A stretch of 44,484 bases of DNA from Butyrivibrio sp. (GCA_022486625.1 JAKVKH010000030.1:1-44484), one strand, 5' to 3'. Shown: positions 25,151 to 32,993, numbered from the stretch's first letter. Notes: generated from the letters alone by a model not told the origin. A program made the numbers and translations.

Positions 25151-25777
25151 TCATTTCCCGTCTTTCTCCGAAAAAAGGACATTTTCAAATTCTGCAGGGA
25201 ACTGGGTTCCGATCCTGGAAAGCTCACCAAATACCTTTTCTCTGCCTTTTTGGGTCAGATACCAGTTGTCTCTTGTAATGTCACAGGCTTCCACATAAGG
25301 TACCGGCGCGATCAGGAACTGTGTATCCGGAAAGTACAGCTGATAATACATCAGGCATCTTCTGGCATGAAACGCCTTGCAGCAGATGATTGCTTTCTGC
25401 GGACGAATACCATTCTCTGCCAGAATTTTCCGTGAAAAGACCGCATTCTGCTGTGTAAAAGCCGCTTGGTCTTCTGCAAGAATTACATTCGCAGGAACGC
25501 CGCATATTATCAGCACCTTTGTATAGAACTCCGCTTCTGTCATAAAATCTCTGCCATACCGTTCTGCATGCGACCTGACACCTGCAAAAGCACCGGTCTT
25601 AATGCTGTACCTGCCGGAAGGAACTACAACAGGTGCCAGTCCCTTTCTCCAGAGCTGCGCCGCATATTCCGGCAACTCTGAATCTCTGCCACCCGGAATC
25701 AGAATCACATCCGCAGGCTCCGGGTCATTTTGTACAAATATGAAATTTGTAATATCGTCTATGATCTGCATGTTCAT
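25151..25777 (-). CDS. YdcF/DUF218-like protein
   Basis: 208 residues of the DUF218/YdcF (ElyC/SanA-related) family. Visible features are ADVILIPGGRDSELPEYAAQLWRKG (22-46), a GRYS-type segment, TEAEFYTKVLIICGVP with the acidic EDQAAFTQQNAVFSRKIL helix, and KAIICCKAFHARRC followed by LYFPDTQFLIAPVP. Members are thought to act on nucleotide or cell-wall-related substrates, but no reaction is assigned here. There is no membrane anchor, unlike SanA/ElyC. AGGA lies about 7 nt upstream of the start at 25777, which is moderately supported. Confidence 0.82.
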   Translation of the reverse strand: MNMQIIDDITNFIFVQNDPEPADVILIPGGRDSELPEYAAQLWRKGLAPVVVPSGRYSIKTGAFAGVRSHAERYGRDFMTEAEFYTKVLIICGVPANVILAEDQAAFTQQNAVFSRKILAENGIRPQKAIICCKAFHARRCLMYYQLYFPDTQFLIAPVPYVEACDITRDNWYLTQKGREKVFGELSRIGTQFPAEFENVLFSEKDGK

Positions 25778-25970
25778 CGCTTTGTCCTGTATCCCGCCAC
25801 TTGCGGCAGGTTATTTTAAATTACTCCGGATTTCAGTATACAATAAACCTGCCGGATTCTGTCAAAAACATTGCCTGCAGGGAAATTCGGACCATGCCTT
25901 TCGAATCGGGAATTTCCTGACTGCCGGCTTTATATGCGGATTTTATCTTCTGAATTTTTTCGACCGGCTC

Positions 25971-26036
25971 TTTTGTTTTCTGCTTTTTGTTTTCTGCTTT
26001 TTGTTTTCTGCTTTTTGTTTTCTGCTTTTTGTTTTC
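25971..26036. repeat. 14-bp tandem repeat (about 4.7 copies)
   Basis: TTTTTGTTTTCTGC is repeated nearly perfectly from 25971 to 26036, just beyond the 3' end of the nuclease-like gene. The rest of the 25778-26064 gap contains only open frames without ribosome sites. Confidence 0.9.
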
Positions 26037-26064
26037 CGATTTTGTCGAATAGCTCTATGTTATG

Positions 26065-26874
26065 TCACAGCAGAAACTTCTGTATCAGATTTTCTACTGT
26101 TTTCATGTTCAGCGGATGACTTCCCGTCTCATATGTGAGCAGAAGTTTTTCTCCCGGAAATATACCGTTCTTTTCATATGTTTCAAGCTTCTGTACCGTC
26201 TTTACCGTATATTCCGGATTGTCCATCATTCCGAAGTGTTCAAGGTAATACACTTTTTTCTTTCTGAGATTCAGCAGTGTAAAATCCGGATGAACATAGC
26301 CGTAGCCTTCAAGGTAAAGGGGTTTTTCATATATATAAGGTATCCCCAGCAGGTTGAATTTATCTGCCAGTATCTTTTCTGATTTTGAGCGGACCATTTC
26401 GCCTTTCTCCGTATATATTTCAGTATCCGGTCCCTCGATTTTTATGTCCTCCATACTGTTTTGACGAAGCCATTCCGCTGCATAATCTGTATCAGGCATA
26501 ATCAGCGGACTGATCAGTCCCCGCTTTCCTTCCGGCATCTCTTCATAGATCTGTGTAAACTTTTCGGGTTCATATATGAGCATCATCTCCTTCATGCTCT
26601 CATATGCAGTTCTGAGCACAGGCAGCATTTTCTGCAGGTAGTCTTTCTGTGCCAATCCGCTCAGGAGCCTGCTCTCCGACTTCCTGATATATTTTCCATT
26701 ACTGTTTGGCGCTTCTCTGCGATAATACTGGACCGTTCCCCGATTATGCGTCACGCGCAGCACACCTTTCGGTGCTTCGCGAACAGCATCTTCCGCCATC
26801 CTGATCATCCTGTCATATTCCGCCATTTTCATCTGTATCATTTCCTGTAGTTCATCCATCTGAAATTCTTCCAT
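26065..26874 (-). CDS. Hypothetical protein with possible PD-(D/E)XK nuclease-like core
   Basis: 269 residues. The N-terminal half is helical and charged (DELQEMIQMKMAEYDRMIRM, then YIRKSESRLLSGLAQKDYLQ). The C-terminal half contains VRSKSEKILADKFNLLGIPY (161-180), YVHPDFTLLNLRKKKVYYLEHFG (193-215) and a final GEKLLLTYE segment. The order E166...PDF (D197)...YYLEHFG (E212) resembles a PD-(D/E)XK nuclease core, but the usual lysine after the last acid is H or F, so activity is uncertain. ATG at 26874 has AGGA 6 nt upstream; a much longer open frame upstream runs through tandem repeats and is rejected. Repeats lie on both sides. The substrate is unknown. Confidence 0.65.
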   Translation of the reverse strand: MEEFQMDELQEMIQMKMAEYDRMIRMAEDAVREAPKGVLRVTHNRGTVQYYRREAPNSNGKYIRKSESRLLSGLAQKDYLQKMLPVLRTAYESMKEMMLIYEPEKFTQIYEEMPEGKRGLISPLIMPDTDYAAEWLRQNSMEDIKIEGPDTEIYTEKGEMVRSKSEKILADKFNLLGIPYIYEKPLYLEGYGYVHPDFTLLNLRKKKVYYLEHFGMMDNPEYTVKTVQKLETYEKNGIFPGEKLLLTYETGSHPLNMKTVENLIQKFLL

Positions 26875-26907
26875 CCTGCTTCCTGCTTTGTGTGATACTC
26901 GCTGCTT

Positions 26908-26998
26908 CTGTTTCGTGCAATGCTTGCTGTTTCGTGCAATGCTTGCTGTTTCGTGCAATGCCTGCTGTTTCGTGCAATGCCTGCTGTTCTGCAATCTG
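26908..26998. repeat. 19-bp tandem repeat (four copies plus a partial)
   Basis: CTGTTTCGTGCAATGCTTG recurs at 26908, 26927, 26946 and 26965 with one C/T variable position, followed by a degenerate partial copy. It lies within 35 bp of the start codon of the nuclease-like gene and so is probably in its 5' leader. Each unit can form a small TTGC...GCAA stem. Confidence 0.9.
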
Positions 26999-27073
26999 TA
27001 CTTTGATTTACTTCCTGATTTGCAGCTAATTAATCTTAATTCCCTCTTTTCTTTTATCTTTTTTCCTTTTTCA

Positions 27074-27600
27074 CTGCTGTACGTACTGATCTTGCCTGTT
27101 TGGGCTTTTCCGTACGTATTTTTGCAGATTCGGGCTTCTGCACCTGCCGGATTTCGGCCGAACACGCCCTGCTGTACGTACTGATCTTGCTTATTTTGGC
27201 TTTTCCGTACGTATTTTTGCAGATTCGGGCTTCTGCACCTGCTGAATTTCAGCCATTTTAGCTCTGCTGTACGTACTAATCCTGCTTATTTGGGTCTTTA
27301 CGTACGTATTTGGGCAGATTTGGGCTTCTACACCTGCCAGATTTCGGCCGAACACGCCCTGCTGTACGTACTGATCTTGCTTGTTTGGGCTTTTCCGTAC
27401 GTATTTTTGCAGATTTGGGCTTCTACACCTGCCGGATTTCGGCCATTTTCACCCTGCTGTACGTACTAATCTTGCACATTTTGGTCTCCACGTACGTATT
27501 TAGACAGGTTCAAACTTCCAAGCACGCTGAATTTCAGCGCAACACGCCCTGCTGTGCATACTGATCCTGCACATTCTGGCCTTTACGTACGTATTCGGAT
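27074..27600. repeat. 95-bp tandem repeat, six units
   Basis: Units start at 27074, 27169, 27264, 27359, 27454 and 27549 (the last partial), all spaced exactly 95 bp. Each begins with CTGCTGTACGTACT and holds a second palindrome CGTACGTA about 40 bp on. A small hairpin of type GCCGGATTTCGGC or GCTGAATTTCAGC lies at unit position 73-85. Unit ends alternate between a GGCCGAACACGCC type and a CCATTTT type, hinting at a 190-bp higher-order repeat. 95 is not a multiple of three, so it does not encode a repeated peptide. It fills most of the gene-free stretch 26875-27790. Confidence 0.93.
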
Positions 27601-27790
27601 ACATTTGCATTGGTTGTTCGAACACATTTACATTGGTAACTGTTTGGGAATTGATTGCTGTCCCTGAAGAGGGAAGCCCGGCTGCAAAGAACTTGCAACC
27701 TACACTGTTTTGAAAACACCTTTACGATTCTCAAAACGCCTTCATGCCATCGTAAATTTGCTTCATCAGGCAAATTCAGGGCACAAAAAA

Positions 27791-27863
27791 AGCGATAGAC
27801 GGGATTCGAACCCGCGGTCTCCACCTTGGCAAGGTGGCGCTTTACCAGCTAAGCTACTATCGC
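27791..27863 (-). tRNA. tRNA-Gly (GCC)
   Basis: Complete cloverleaf on the minus strand: acceptor GCGATAG/CTATCGC with discriminator T, D-arm AGCTTAGCTGGTAAAGC, anticodon loop TTGCCAA in a CACC/GGTG stem, and T-arm GCGGGTTCGAATCCCGT. CCA is not encoded. A T-run follows directly and probably terminates transcription. Confidence 0.97.
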
Positions 27864-27896
27864 ATTTGTCAGTCGTTTATCGCGACAACAAAATGA

Positions 27897-27925
27897 ATTT
27901 TAAACCATAATCATATCCTTGTCAA
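27897..27925 (-). promoter_or_regulatory. Promoter of tRNA-Gly
   Basis: Minus-strand TTGACA (27925-27920) and TAAAAT (27902-27897) with a 17-bp spacer lie 34 bp upstream of the mature tRNA 5' end. Confidence 0.8.
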
Positions 27926-27943
27926 CGGGGTTTTTTATTTTTT

Positions 27944-28771
27944 TCAAAACAGCTCCGGATGATCCCTGAAGCAGGCAATCATCTCTGCCGTAAGGCTTAA
28001 ATGATTCGGCGTCCTGTCAATCTCTGCACGCTCCACCCATTCAGCCACGGCCAGTTCACCCTCATCTCTGTGAATCGTAAGGCTCCCCTCGACCCTGCAG
28101 AAGTATCCCAGCAGCAGATTGGAATCAAAGCCCCACGGCTGACTCTTATAGTATCTGATGTCGGTCACCTTAAGGCCGACTTCCTCCATGACCTCTCTGC
28201 GAACCGTTCCCTCCGCAGACTCTCCGATCTCACAGAAGCCAGCAATCAGCGCAGTTCCTTTATACTCTCTTCCTGCATATCTGGTCATGACGATCCTGCT
28301 GCCATCCGTTACTCCCACAATAACTGCCGGTGCGATCTTCGGATAGATGATGTTCCCGCATTCCGGGCAGCGCAGCGCGCGCTCGGAATCATAAATCTCC
28401 GTTTCATGTCCGCATCTGCCGCAGAAACGGTTATCGCGGTACCAGACATACAGATGATATGCTGTCATCCCTGCAAAGCACAGATCCTGCGGATCCGTCT
28501 GCCGCAGAAGTGCTGTCTTCTCATAGCCAAAGCCCGGAATCTGCAGCTGTGTCTCTGACAGAGACAGGAAAAAGCTCCTGCCGTCAATCCGGAACAGATA
28601 CTGCAGCGCCGCTGCCGATGCCTGAAGCGCCTGCGGGAATTCCAGATGTCCATCCGCAGCTGCCCGTGTCAGCACTTCTCTTCCTCTGAACGCAAACAGA
28701 AGATCACCTTCCTGCGGCATTTTGTGCTCATATTCATTATGAAAAACCTGCGGTGCAATGTCCTGTATCAT
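27944..28771 (-). CDS. nudC: NADH pyrophosphatase / RNA deNADding Nudix hydrolase
   Basis: 275 residues. The N-terminal domain is followed by a zinc ribbon with C117/C120 (CGRC) and C135/C138 (CPEC). The Nudix box occupies GFCEIGESAEGTVRREVMEE (178-197) and continues VGL. The NudC hallmark SQPW (210-213) is followed by GFDSN rather than the usual PFPxS. It hydrolyses NAD(H) to NMN(H) and AMP and can remove NAD caps from RNA in characterised homologues. The start at 28771 has AAGGAAG 5 nt upstream. It stands alone upstream of tRNA-Gly. Confidence 0.93.
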   Translation of the reverse strand: MIQDIAPQVFHNEYEHKMPQEGDLLFAFRGREVLTRAAADGHLEFPQALQASAAALQYLFRIDGRSFFLSLSETQLQIPGFGYEKTALLRQTDPQDLCFAGMTAYHLYVWYRDNRFCGRCGHETEIYDSERALRCPECGNIIYPKIAPAVIVGVTDGSRIVMTRYAGREYKGTALIAGFCEIGESAEGTVRREVMEEVGLKVTDIRYYKSQPWGFDSNLLLGYFCRVEGSLTIHRDEGELAVAEWVERAEIDRTPNHLSLTAEMIACFRDHPELF

Positions 28772-28830
28772 TTTTACTTCCTTCCGGTCTTTTGAAAGCC
28801 CCTGCCCGCGCCTGCATTGTAATCAATGTC

Positions 28831-28890
28831 TGTGCATATCTGTACGTATCTGCGCATATCTGCACACAACTGCACATATCTGTACATAGA
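28831..28890. repeat. 10-bp tandem repeat (six units)
   Basis: Six consecutive decamers of the type TGTGCATATC / TGTACGTATC / TGCACATATC run from 28831 to 28890 with mainly transition differences. It lies in the 28772-29103 gap between nudC and the divergent desulfoferrodoxin gene, just upstream of the latter's putative promoter. A period of about one helical turn puts all units on one face of the DNA. Confidence 0.85.
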
Positions 28891-28920
28891 AATTTTACAT
28901 TTTAATCCTCTGTTACCCCA

Positions 28921-28949
28921 TAGACTGATATGACAAAATAAGATAAAAT
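28921..28949 (+). promoter_or_regulatory. Putative desulfoferrodoxin promoter
   Basis: TAGACT (28921-28926) and TAAAAT (28944-28949) have a 17-bp spacer. The -35 matches the consensus at four of six positions. The leader to the start codon would be about 150 nt. Confidence 0.45.
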
Positions 28950-29103
28950 CAGATTTGAACAGAGCGCACTGACACACTGCACTCCGGATGAAGAAACAAG
29001 GCCCTGCAACAGGTGCAGAATTAACTTCATCATAAGGCAACTGTAATTTTTTCTCAACCGTTTTATTACCCATCAGTAAGGCAGATTCTGGAAAGGAGAT
29101 TTT

Positions 29104-29478
29104 ATGGAAGCACTGAAATTCTATCGTTGTATGAAATGTGGTAACCTGATTCAGAGTATTGAGGCAACAGCCTGCACACCCACCTGCTGCGGTGAGACCA
29201 TGACGGAACTCGTACCCAATACGAGTGACGGCGCTGCCGAGAAGCACGTTCCGGTGGTATCACAGGTTGGCAATCTTGTCACTGTAACAGTAGGCAGCGT
29301 TGAGCATCCGATGCTGGAAGCACATTACATCCAGTGGATCTATCTGGAGACCACAGGCGGCTACTATCGCAAGGAGCTGCACCCCGGTGACAAGCCGGTC
29401 GCTACCTTCAACATTCAGGACGAAAAAGTCATTGCAGCATATGATTACTGTAATCTGCATGGACTTTGGAAGGCTTAA
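29104..29478 (+). CDS. dfx: Desulfoferrodoxin (superoxide reductase)
   Basis: Reduces superoxide to hydrogen peroxide in anaerobes. 124 residues with both iron centres. The N-terminal desulforedoxin-like site has C9xxC12 and the adjacent cysteine pair in TCCGE. The catalytic centre has EKHVPV, the histidines of HPMLEAHYIQW, and the C-terminal YCNLHGLW supplying the cysteine and histidine ligands. AAAGGAG lies 5 nt before the ATG. It is a single gene, divergent from nudC. The gene suggests an anaerobe exposed to oxygen at times. Confidence 0.96.
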   Translation: MEALKFYRCMKCGNLIQSIEATACTPTCCGETMTELVPNTSDGAAEKHVPVVSQVGNLVTVTVGSVEHPMLEAHYIQWIYLETTGGYYRKELHPGDKPVATFNIQDEKVIAAYDYCNLHGLWKA

Positions 29479-29518
29479 GCCATAAGGCTCCGCTTCCCGC
29501 TCAGACAGACATTTATGT

Positions 29519-29607
29519 AAAAGAGACCGGTGCTGTGAACCGATCCCCAATTGTTAGACCTGACATCTAACGCTTGGAGGTCACCTCATTCGTGCCGGTC
29601 TCTTTTT
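29519..29607 (+). ncRNA. Structured RNA resembling the 23S-methyl motif, ending as an intrinsic terminator
   Basis: A 12-bp outer stem AAAAGAGACCGG (29519-29530) / CCGGTCTCTTTT (29595-29606) encloses a GTTAGA-loop-TCTAAC hairpin (29553-29571) and the segment CTTGGAGGTCACCTC, and ends in a T-run. It is upstream of a gene for a PUA-containing 23S rRNA methyltransferase. The 23S-methyl RNA motif is known from Firmicutes in exactly that position and ends in a terminator-like stem. Family assignment is from memory of that description. It may also simply terminate dfx; the T-run side reads in the + direction and an A-run gives it bidirectional potential. Confidence 0.55.
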
Positions 29608-29660
29608 ATGACAGAACCTGCGGAACATGAAAAAAGATGCCATTACACCTCTTTTCATGC

Positions 29661-29740
29661 GCACGTCCCGGCAGATCCGGGCGCCCGAAGGGCATGCGTC
29701 CCTGCCCGGCGTCTTTGCCGCCTGCCGCACGGGGTGCTTT
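29661..29740. other. Short G+C-rich palindromic block in the methyltransferase upstream region
   Basis: 59 of 80 bases are G or C, far above the flanks. It contains CCCGG-CAGAT-CCGGG (29667-29681) and GCCC-GAA-GGGC (29683-29693) hairpins. No ribosome site or conserved protein is seen. It ends against the promoter of the methyltransferase gene, so it may be a structured RNA end, an operator or a small inserted element. Confidence 0.4.
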
Positions 29741-29767
29741 ACTAGGAGAGCGGAATGCATGTATAAT
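29738..29767 (+). promoter_or_regulatory. Promoter of the methyltransferase-hydrolase-MATE operon
   Basis: TTTACT (29738-29743) and a perfect TATAAT (29762-29767) with an 18-bp spacer; a TG lies just upstream of the -10. Transcription from here would start downstream of the structured RNA. A small hairpin GAGGC-GCA-GCCTC sits just before the ribosome site of the next gene. Confidence 0.6.
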
Positions 29768-29825
29768 AACCTTGCAAAAAATATTTTTTATCATGTTCGG
29801 GAGGCGCAGCCTCAAAAGGAGTCAT

Positions 29826-31052
29826 TTGAATAACGAAAATCAGATTGTAGTCAGAGATGCAAAGGTAATGCTGAAAAAGGGCGAGGGACGCACGATCAAG
29901 GCCGGAGGTCTCTGGGTTTATGATAACGAAATTGCTTCCGTTTCAGGAGAATTTGATAACGGAGATATTATTGAAGTACATGATTTTGACGACTATTTTC
30001 TCGGATACGGATTTATCAATACCGCTTCCACCATCCGTGTCCGCCTGATGTCCAGGAGCAAAAGTCATCCGGTTACGCCGCAGCTCATTGAGATGCGTGT
30101 GCGTGATGCCTGGAACTACCGCAAGGAAGTTATTGACACTGCCGCATGCCGCCTGATCTTCGGCGAAGCAGACTTTCTGCCCGGCATTACCATTGATAAA
30201 TTCAGTGATGTTCTCGTTGTGGAATCACTGGCACTCGGCACTGACCGCATGAAGATGCTGATTCTGGATACCTGCAGAAAAGTTCTCGCAGAGGACGGCA
30301 TCAACATCCGCGGCATCTATGAACGGAGTGATGCCAAAGTACGTGAGCATGAAGGGCTTGAACGCTGCAAAGGCTTCATCGGCGAGCCTTTCGACACGAA
30401 AGTACTGATTGAAGAAAACGGAATCAAATACTATGTTGACGTGGAAAACGGCCAGAAAACAGGATTTTTCCTTGATCAGAAAAACAACCGTATGTCCATC
30501 AGAAGACTCTGCAAGGGCAAAAAGGTACTCGACTGCTTCACCCATACCGGTTCCTTCGCACTCAATGCCGCTGCTGCAGGTGCAGCCTCTGTTCTCGGCG
30601 TTGACGCATCTGACCTTGGCATTGAACAGGCAAAGGAAAACGCTGCGCTGAATCACCTTGAAAACATCGCTTCCTTCCAGGTTGCTGATGTCTTCGAACT
30701 GCTCCCTGATCTGGAATCCAGAAAGGAAATGTTTGATCTTGTCATTCTGGATCCCCCGGCATTCACAAAATCCCGTGCCTCCATCAAAAAGGCGGTCACC
30801 GGCTATCGTGAAATCAATCTGCGCGGCATGAAACTTGTAAAAGACGGCGGGTTCCTCGTCACCTGCTCCTGCTCGCACTTCATGGATCCGGAACTGTTTG
30901 CAAAGACAATTGCCGAAGCTGCCAAAGATGCGCACAAACGTCTTCGTCAGGTAGAGTTCCGTCAGCAGGCTCCCGATCACCCGATTCTGTGGTCCAATGA
31001 CACATCTTATTACCTGAAATTCTACATCTTCCAGGTGGTGGAGGAAAAATAA
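29826..31052 (+). CDS. Class I SAM-dependent rRNA methyltransferase (RlmI-like, PUA domain)
   Basis: 408 residues. An N-terminal PUA domain (about 1-80, with IKAGGLWVYDNEI and GFINTASTIRVRLMSR) is followed by an RlmI-like linker domain and a Rossmann methyltransferase. SAM motif I is VLDCFTHTGSFAL, an acidic motif is VLGVDAS, and motif IV is ILDPPAF. The TCSCSH segment carries cysteines expected for a 5-methylcytosine enzyme. It probably methylates 23S rRNA. No ATG with a ribosome site starts the conserved domain; TTG at 29826 with AAAGGAG 4 nt upstream fits best. It overlaps the next gene by one base (TAATG), indicating translational coupling. Confidence 0.88.
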   Translation: MNNENQIVVRDAKVMLKKGEGRTIKAGGLWVYDNEIASVSGEFDNGDIIEVHDFDDYFLGYGFINTASTIRVRLMSRSKSHPVTPQLIEMRVRDAWNYRKEVIDTAACRLIFGEADFLPGITIDKFSDVLVVESLALGTDRMKMLILDTCRKVLAEDGINIRGIYERSDAKVREHEGLERCKGFIGEPFDTKVLIEENGIKYYVDVENGQKTGFFLDQKNNRMSIRRLCKGKKVLDCFTHTGSFALNAAAAGAASVLGVDASDLGIEQAKENAALNHLENIASFQVADVFELLPDLESRKEMFDLVILDPPAFTKSRASIKKAVTGYREINLRGMKLVKDGGFLVTCSCSHFMDPELFAKTIAEAAKDAHKRLRQVEFRQQAPDHPILWSNDTSYYLKFYIFQVVEEK

Positions 31053-31615
31053 TGAAACTTGCAGTGTTTTTTCCGGGGATCGGCTACCACTGCGATAAAC
31101 CCCTGCTGTACTTTTCCAGAGAAGCTGCCGTGGAAACAGGCTATGACAACTATATTAATGTGAATTACACCGGCTTCCGTAAGGATGCCAAACAGGCTGC
31201 AGACGGTATGGAAGTTGCCTTTCATACTGCCATGGAGCAGACAGAGCAGATTCTGTCCGATGTGGACTGGAATGAATACGACGATATTGTCTTCATTTCC
31301 AAGAGCATCGGAACAGCAATCGCAGCCTCCTATGCCAAAGAGCATAACATCAGATGCCGCAATGTCTACTACACGCCGCTTGAGCGGACCTTTGAATTTA
31401 ACCCGCAGCCGGGCATTGCCTTTACCGGCACGAAGGATTCATGGGTCAATGTTGACGCCATGATTGCGCTTTATCTGCAGAACCACATGCCTTATCACAT
31501 CATTGAAAATGCCAACCATTCGCTTGAGGTAAAAGATGATGTGATTACAAATCTCGGTAATCTGAAAAAAATCATGGAAATTACAAGGAAATATCTGAAA
31601 GCAGGATCTGTTTAA
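31052..31615 (+). CDS. Small alpha/beta hydrolase-like protein
   Basis: 187 residues with an alpha/beta hydrolase pattern: an N-terminal FFPGIGY strand-loop, a nucleophile-elbow-like ISKSIG (S in the S-x-S-x-G context, lacking the first glycine of GxSxG), an acid in FTGTKDSWVN, and a histidine in ENANHSLEV. The substrate is unknown. The start overlaps the methyltransferase stop as TAATG. MATE follows 20 bp later, so all three genes are likely one operon. Confidence 0.78.
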   Translation: MKLAVFFPGIGYHCDKPLLYFSREAAVETGYDNYINVNYTGFRKDAKQAADGMEVAFHTAMEQTEQILSDVDWNEYDDIVFISKSIGTAIAASYAKEHNIRCRNVYYTPLERTFEFNPQPGIAFTGTKDSWVNVDAMIALYLQNHMPYHIIENANHSLEVKDDVITNLGNLKKIMEITRKYLKAGSV

Positions 31616-31634
31616 TCAGGAAAGTCAGGAATCA

Positions 31635-32993
31635 ATGAAAAAAAGTTCAAATTCTATGGACATGACGGAAGGAACCATCTGGAAACAGCTGGTCTTATTT
31701 GCGTTGCCGCTCCTTGCCGGAAATGTCTTTCAGCAGCTTTACAACACAGTCGACAGCATCGTTGTCGGCAATTTCGTAGGCGCCGACGCGCTCGGCGCTG
31801 TCACATCCGTTGCGCCCGCAATCAATACGCTGGTCGGCCTCTTTATGGGAATGTCCTCCGGTGCAAGCGTTGTCATCTCGCAGTTCTTTGGTGCCAGAAA
31901 CAATGCACAGCTGCGGAAATCTGTTCACACTTCCATCGTGACCACCACACTTCTGGCCTTTGTCTTCATGCTCGTCGGCTATTACATGACACCGCCGATG
32001 CTGCGCTTCATGAAAACACCGGATTCCATAACGCCGCTTGCCACAACCTATCTCCGCATTTATTTTCTCGGGATTCTGGGACTGATGATCTACAATATGG
32101 GCTCCGCAATTCTGCGTGCGGTCGGTGATTCCAGACGACCTTTGTACTTTCTGATCCTTACTTCAATCATGAACGTCATCCTGGATCTTCTGTTCGTCAT
32201 CGTCTTCCATCTGGGAGTTGCCGGTGTTGCCTATGCAACCATTATTTCACAGTTCGTTTCCGCAATTCTGATCATGATCGTGCTCTTCCGCAGCCAGGAA
32301 TGCTACAGCTTGCGCTGGAATGAAATGAAGATTGATCAGTCCATGCTGGGCAGAATTGTTTATATCGGCCTGCCTGCAGGTCTGCAAATGGCGATCACTT
32401 CATTCTCCAACGTATTCGTACAGTCGTACATCAATAACTTCGGCGCAGCCAGCACTTCCGGATGGGGTGCCTACGGACGGATTGACTCCTTCGTCATCCT
32501 GCCGATGCAGAGCCTTGCCCTTGCCGCAACCACCTTCGTCGGTCAGAACGCGGGTGCCGGCCGGGTTGAGCGGATCAGAACCGGTATCCGCACCACGCTG
32601 ACCCTTGCCATCGCCTGCACACTTGCCGTTTGCATTCCGGAATTCATCATTGCACCGCACGTGATTTCTCTTTTCAGCAGAGACCCGCAGGTCATGTATT
32701 ACGGAGCACTGTTCATCCGCCTGAACTGTCTCTTTGATGTACTGTGCTGCATGAATCAGGTACACGCAGGCGCACTCCGCGGTATGGGGGATGCAAAGGT
32801 TCCGATGTTCATCATGCTGGGTTCCTTCGTAGTCTTCCGGCAGATCTATCTGTTCATCATGTCACACCTGACCGGCAGCATTTACCCGATTGCGCTCGGA
32901 TATCCCGCCGGATGGCTCGTCTGCAGTATTCTGATGTTCCTGTACTTCCATTACAGTCACTGGGATCAGAAAATCAGCCGCAGCACCTTATAA
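31635..32993 (+). CDS. MATE family efflux transporter
   Basis: 452 residues with about twelve membrane helices. The N-terminal MTEGTIWKQLVLFALPLLAG and QQLYNTVDSIVVGNFVGADAL, the repeated second half with GLPAGLQMAITSFSN and SLALAATTFVGQNAGAG, and the overall length all fit the MATE/NorM-DinF superfamily. It probably exports cationic drugs or metabolites using an ion gradient. It is the last gene of the operon, followed at once by a strong bidirectional terminator. The substrate cannot be read from the sequence. Confidence 0.94.
   Translation: MKKSSNSMDMTEGTIWKQLVLFALPLLAGNVFQQLYNTVDSIVVGNFVGADALGAVTSVAPAINTLVGLFMGMSSGASVVISQFFGARNNAQLRKSVHTSIVTTTLLAFVFMLVGYYMTPPMLRFMKTPDSITPLATTYLRIYFLGILGLMIYNMGSAILRAVGDSRRPLYFLILTSIMNVILDLLFVIVFHLGVAGVAYATIISQFVSAILIMIVLFRSQECYSLRWNEMKIDQSMLGRIVYIGLPAGLQMAITSFSNVFVQSYINNFGAASTSGWGAYGRIDSFVILPMQSLALAATTFVGQNAGAGRVERIRTGIRTTLTLAIACTLAVCIPEFIIAPHVISLFSRDPQVMYYGALFIRLNCLFDVLCCMNQVHAGALRGMGDAKVPMFIMLGSFVVFRQIYLFIMSHLTGSIYPIALGYPAGWLVCSILMFLYFHYSHWDQKISRSTL

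Noticed and set aside
26875..27165. N-terminal extension of the nuclease-like gene to 27165
   Set aside because: It would translate the 19-bp and 95-bp repeats into low-complexity peptide; the ATG at 26874 has AGGA 6 nt upstream and begins the compact protein.
27074..27600. CRISPR array
   Set aside because: The units are 95-bp repeats similar along their whole length; there are no unique spacers, no short conserved repeats and no cas genes.
27534..27824. 96-codon minus-strand frame overlapping tRNA-Gly
   Set aside because: It reads through the tRNA and the 95-bp repeats, and its N-terminal [12 protein letters not shown] comes from the tRNA T-arm.
28774..29247. 157-codon minus-strand frame between nudC and dfx
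   Set aside because: It overlaps the 5' half of dfx on the other strand, encodes the decamer repeat and lacks a ribosome site.
29519..29607. Signal recognition particle RNA or 6S RNA
   Set aside because: The conserved SRP domain IV sequence and the length and open central bubble of 6S RNA are both missing.
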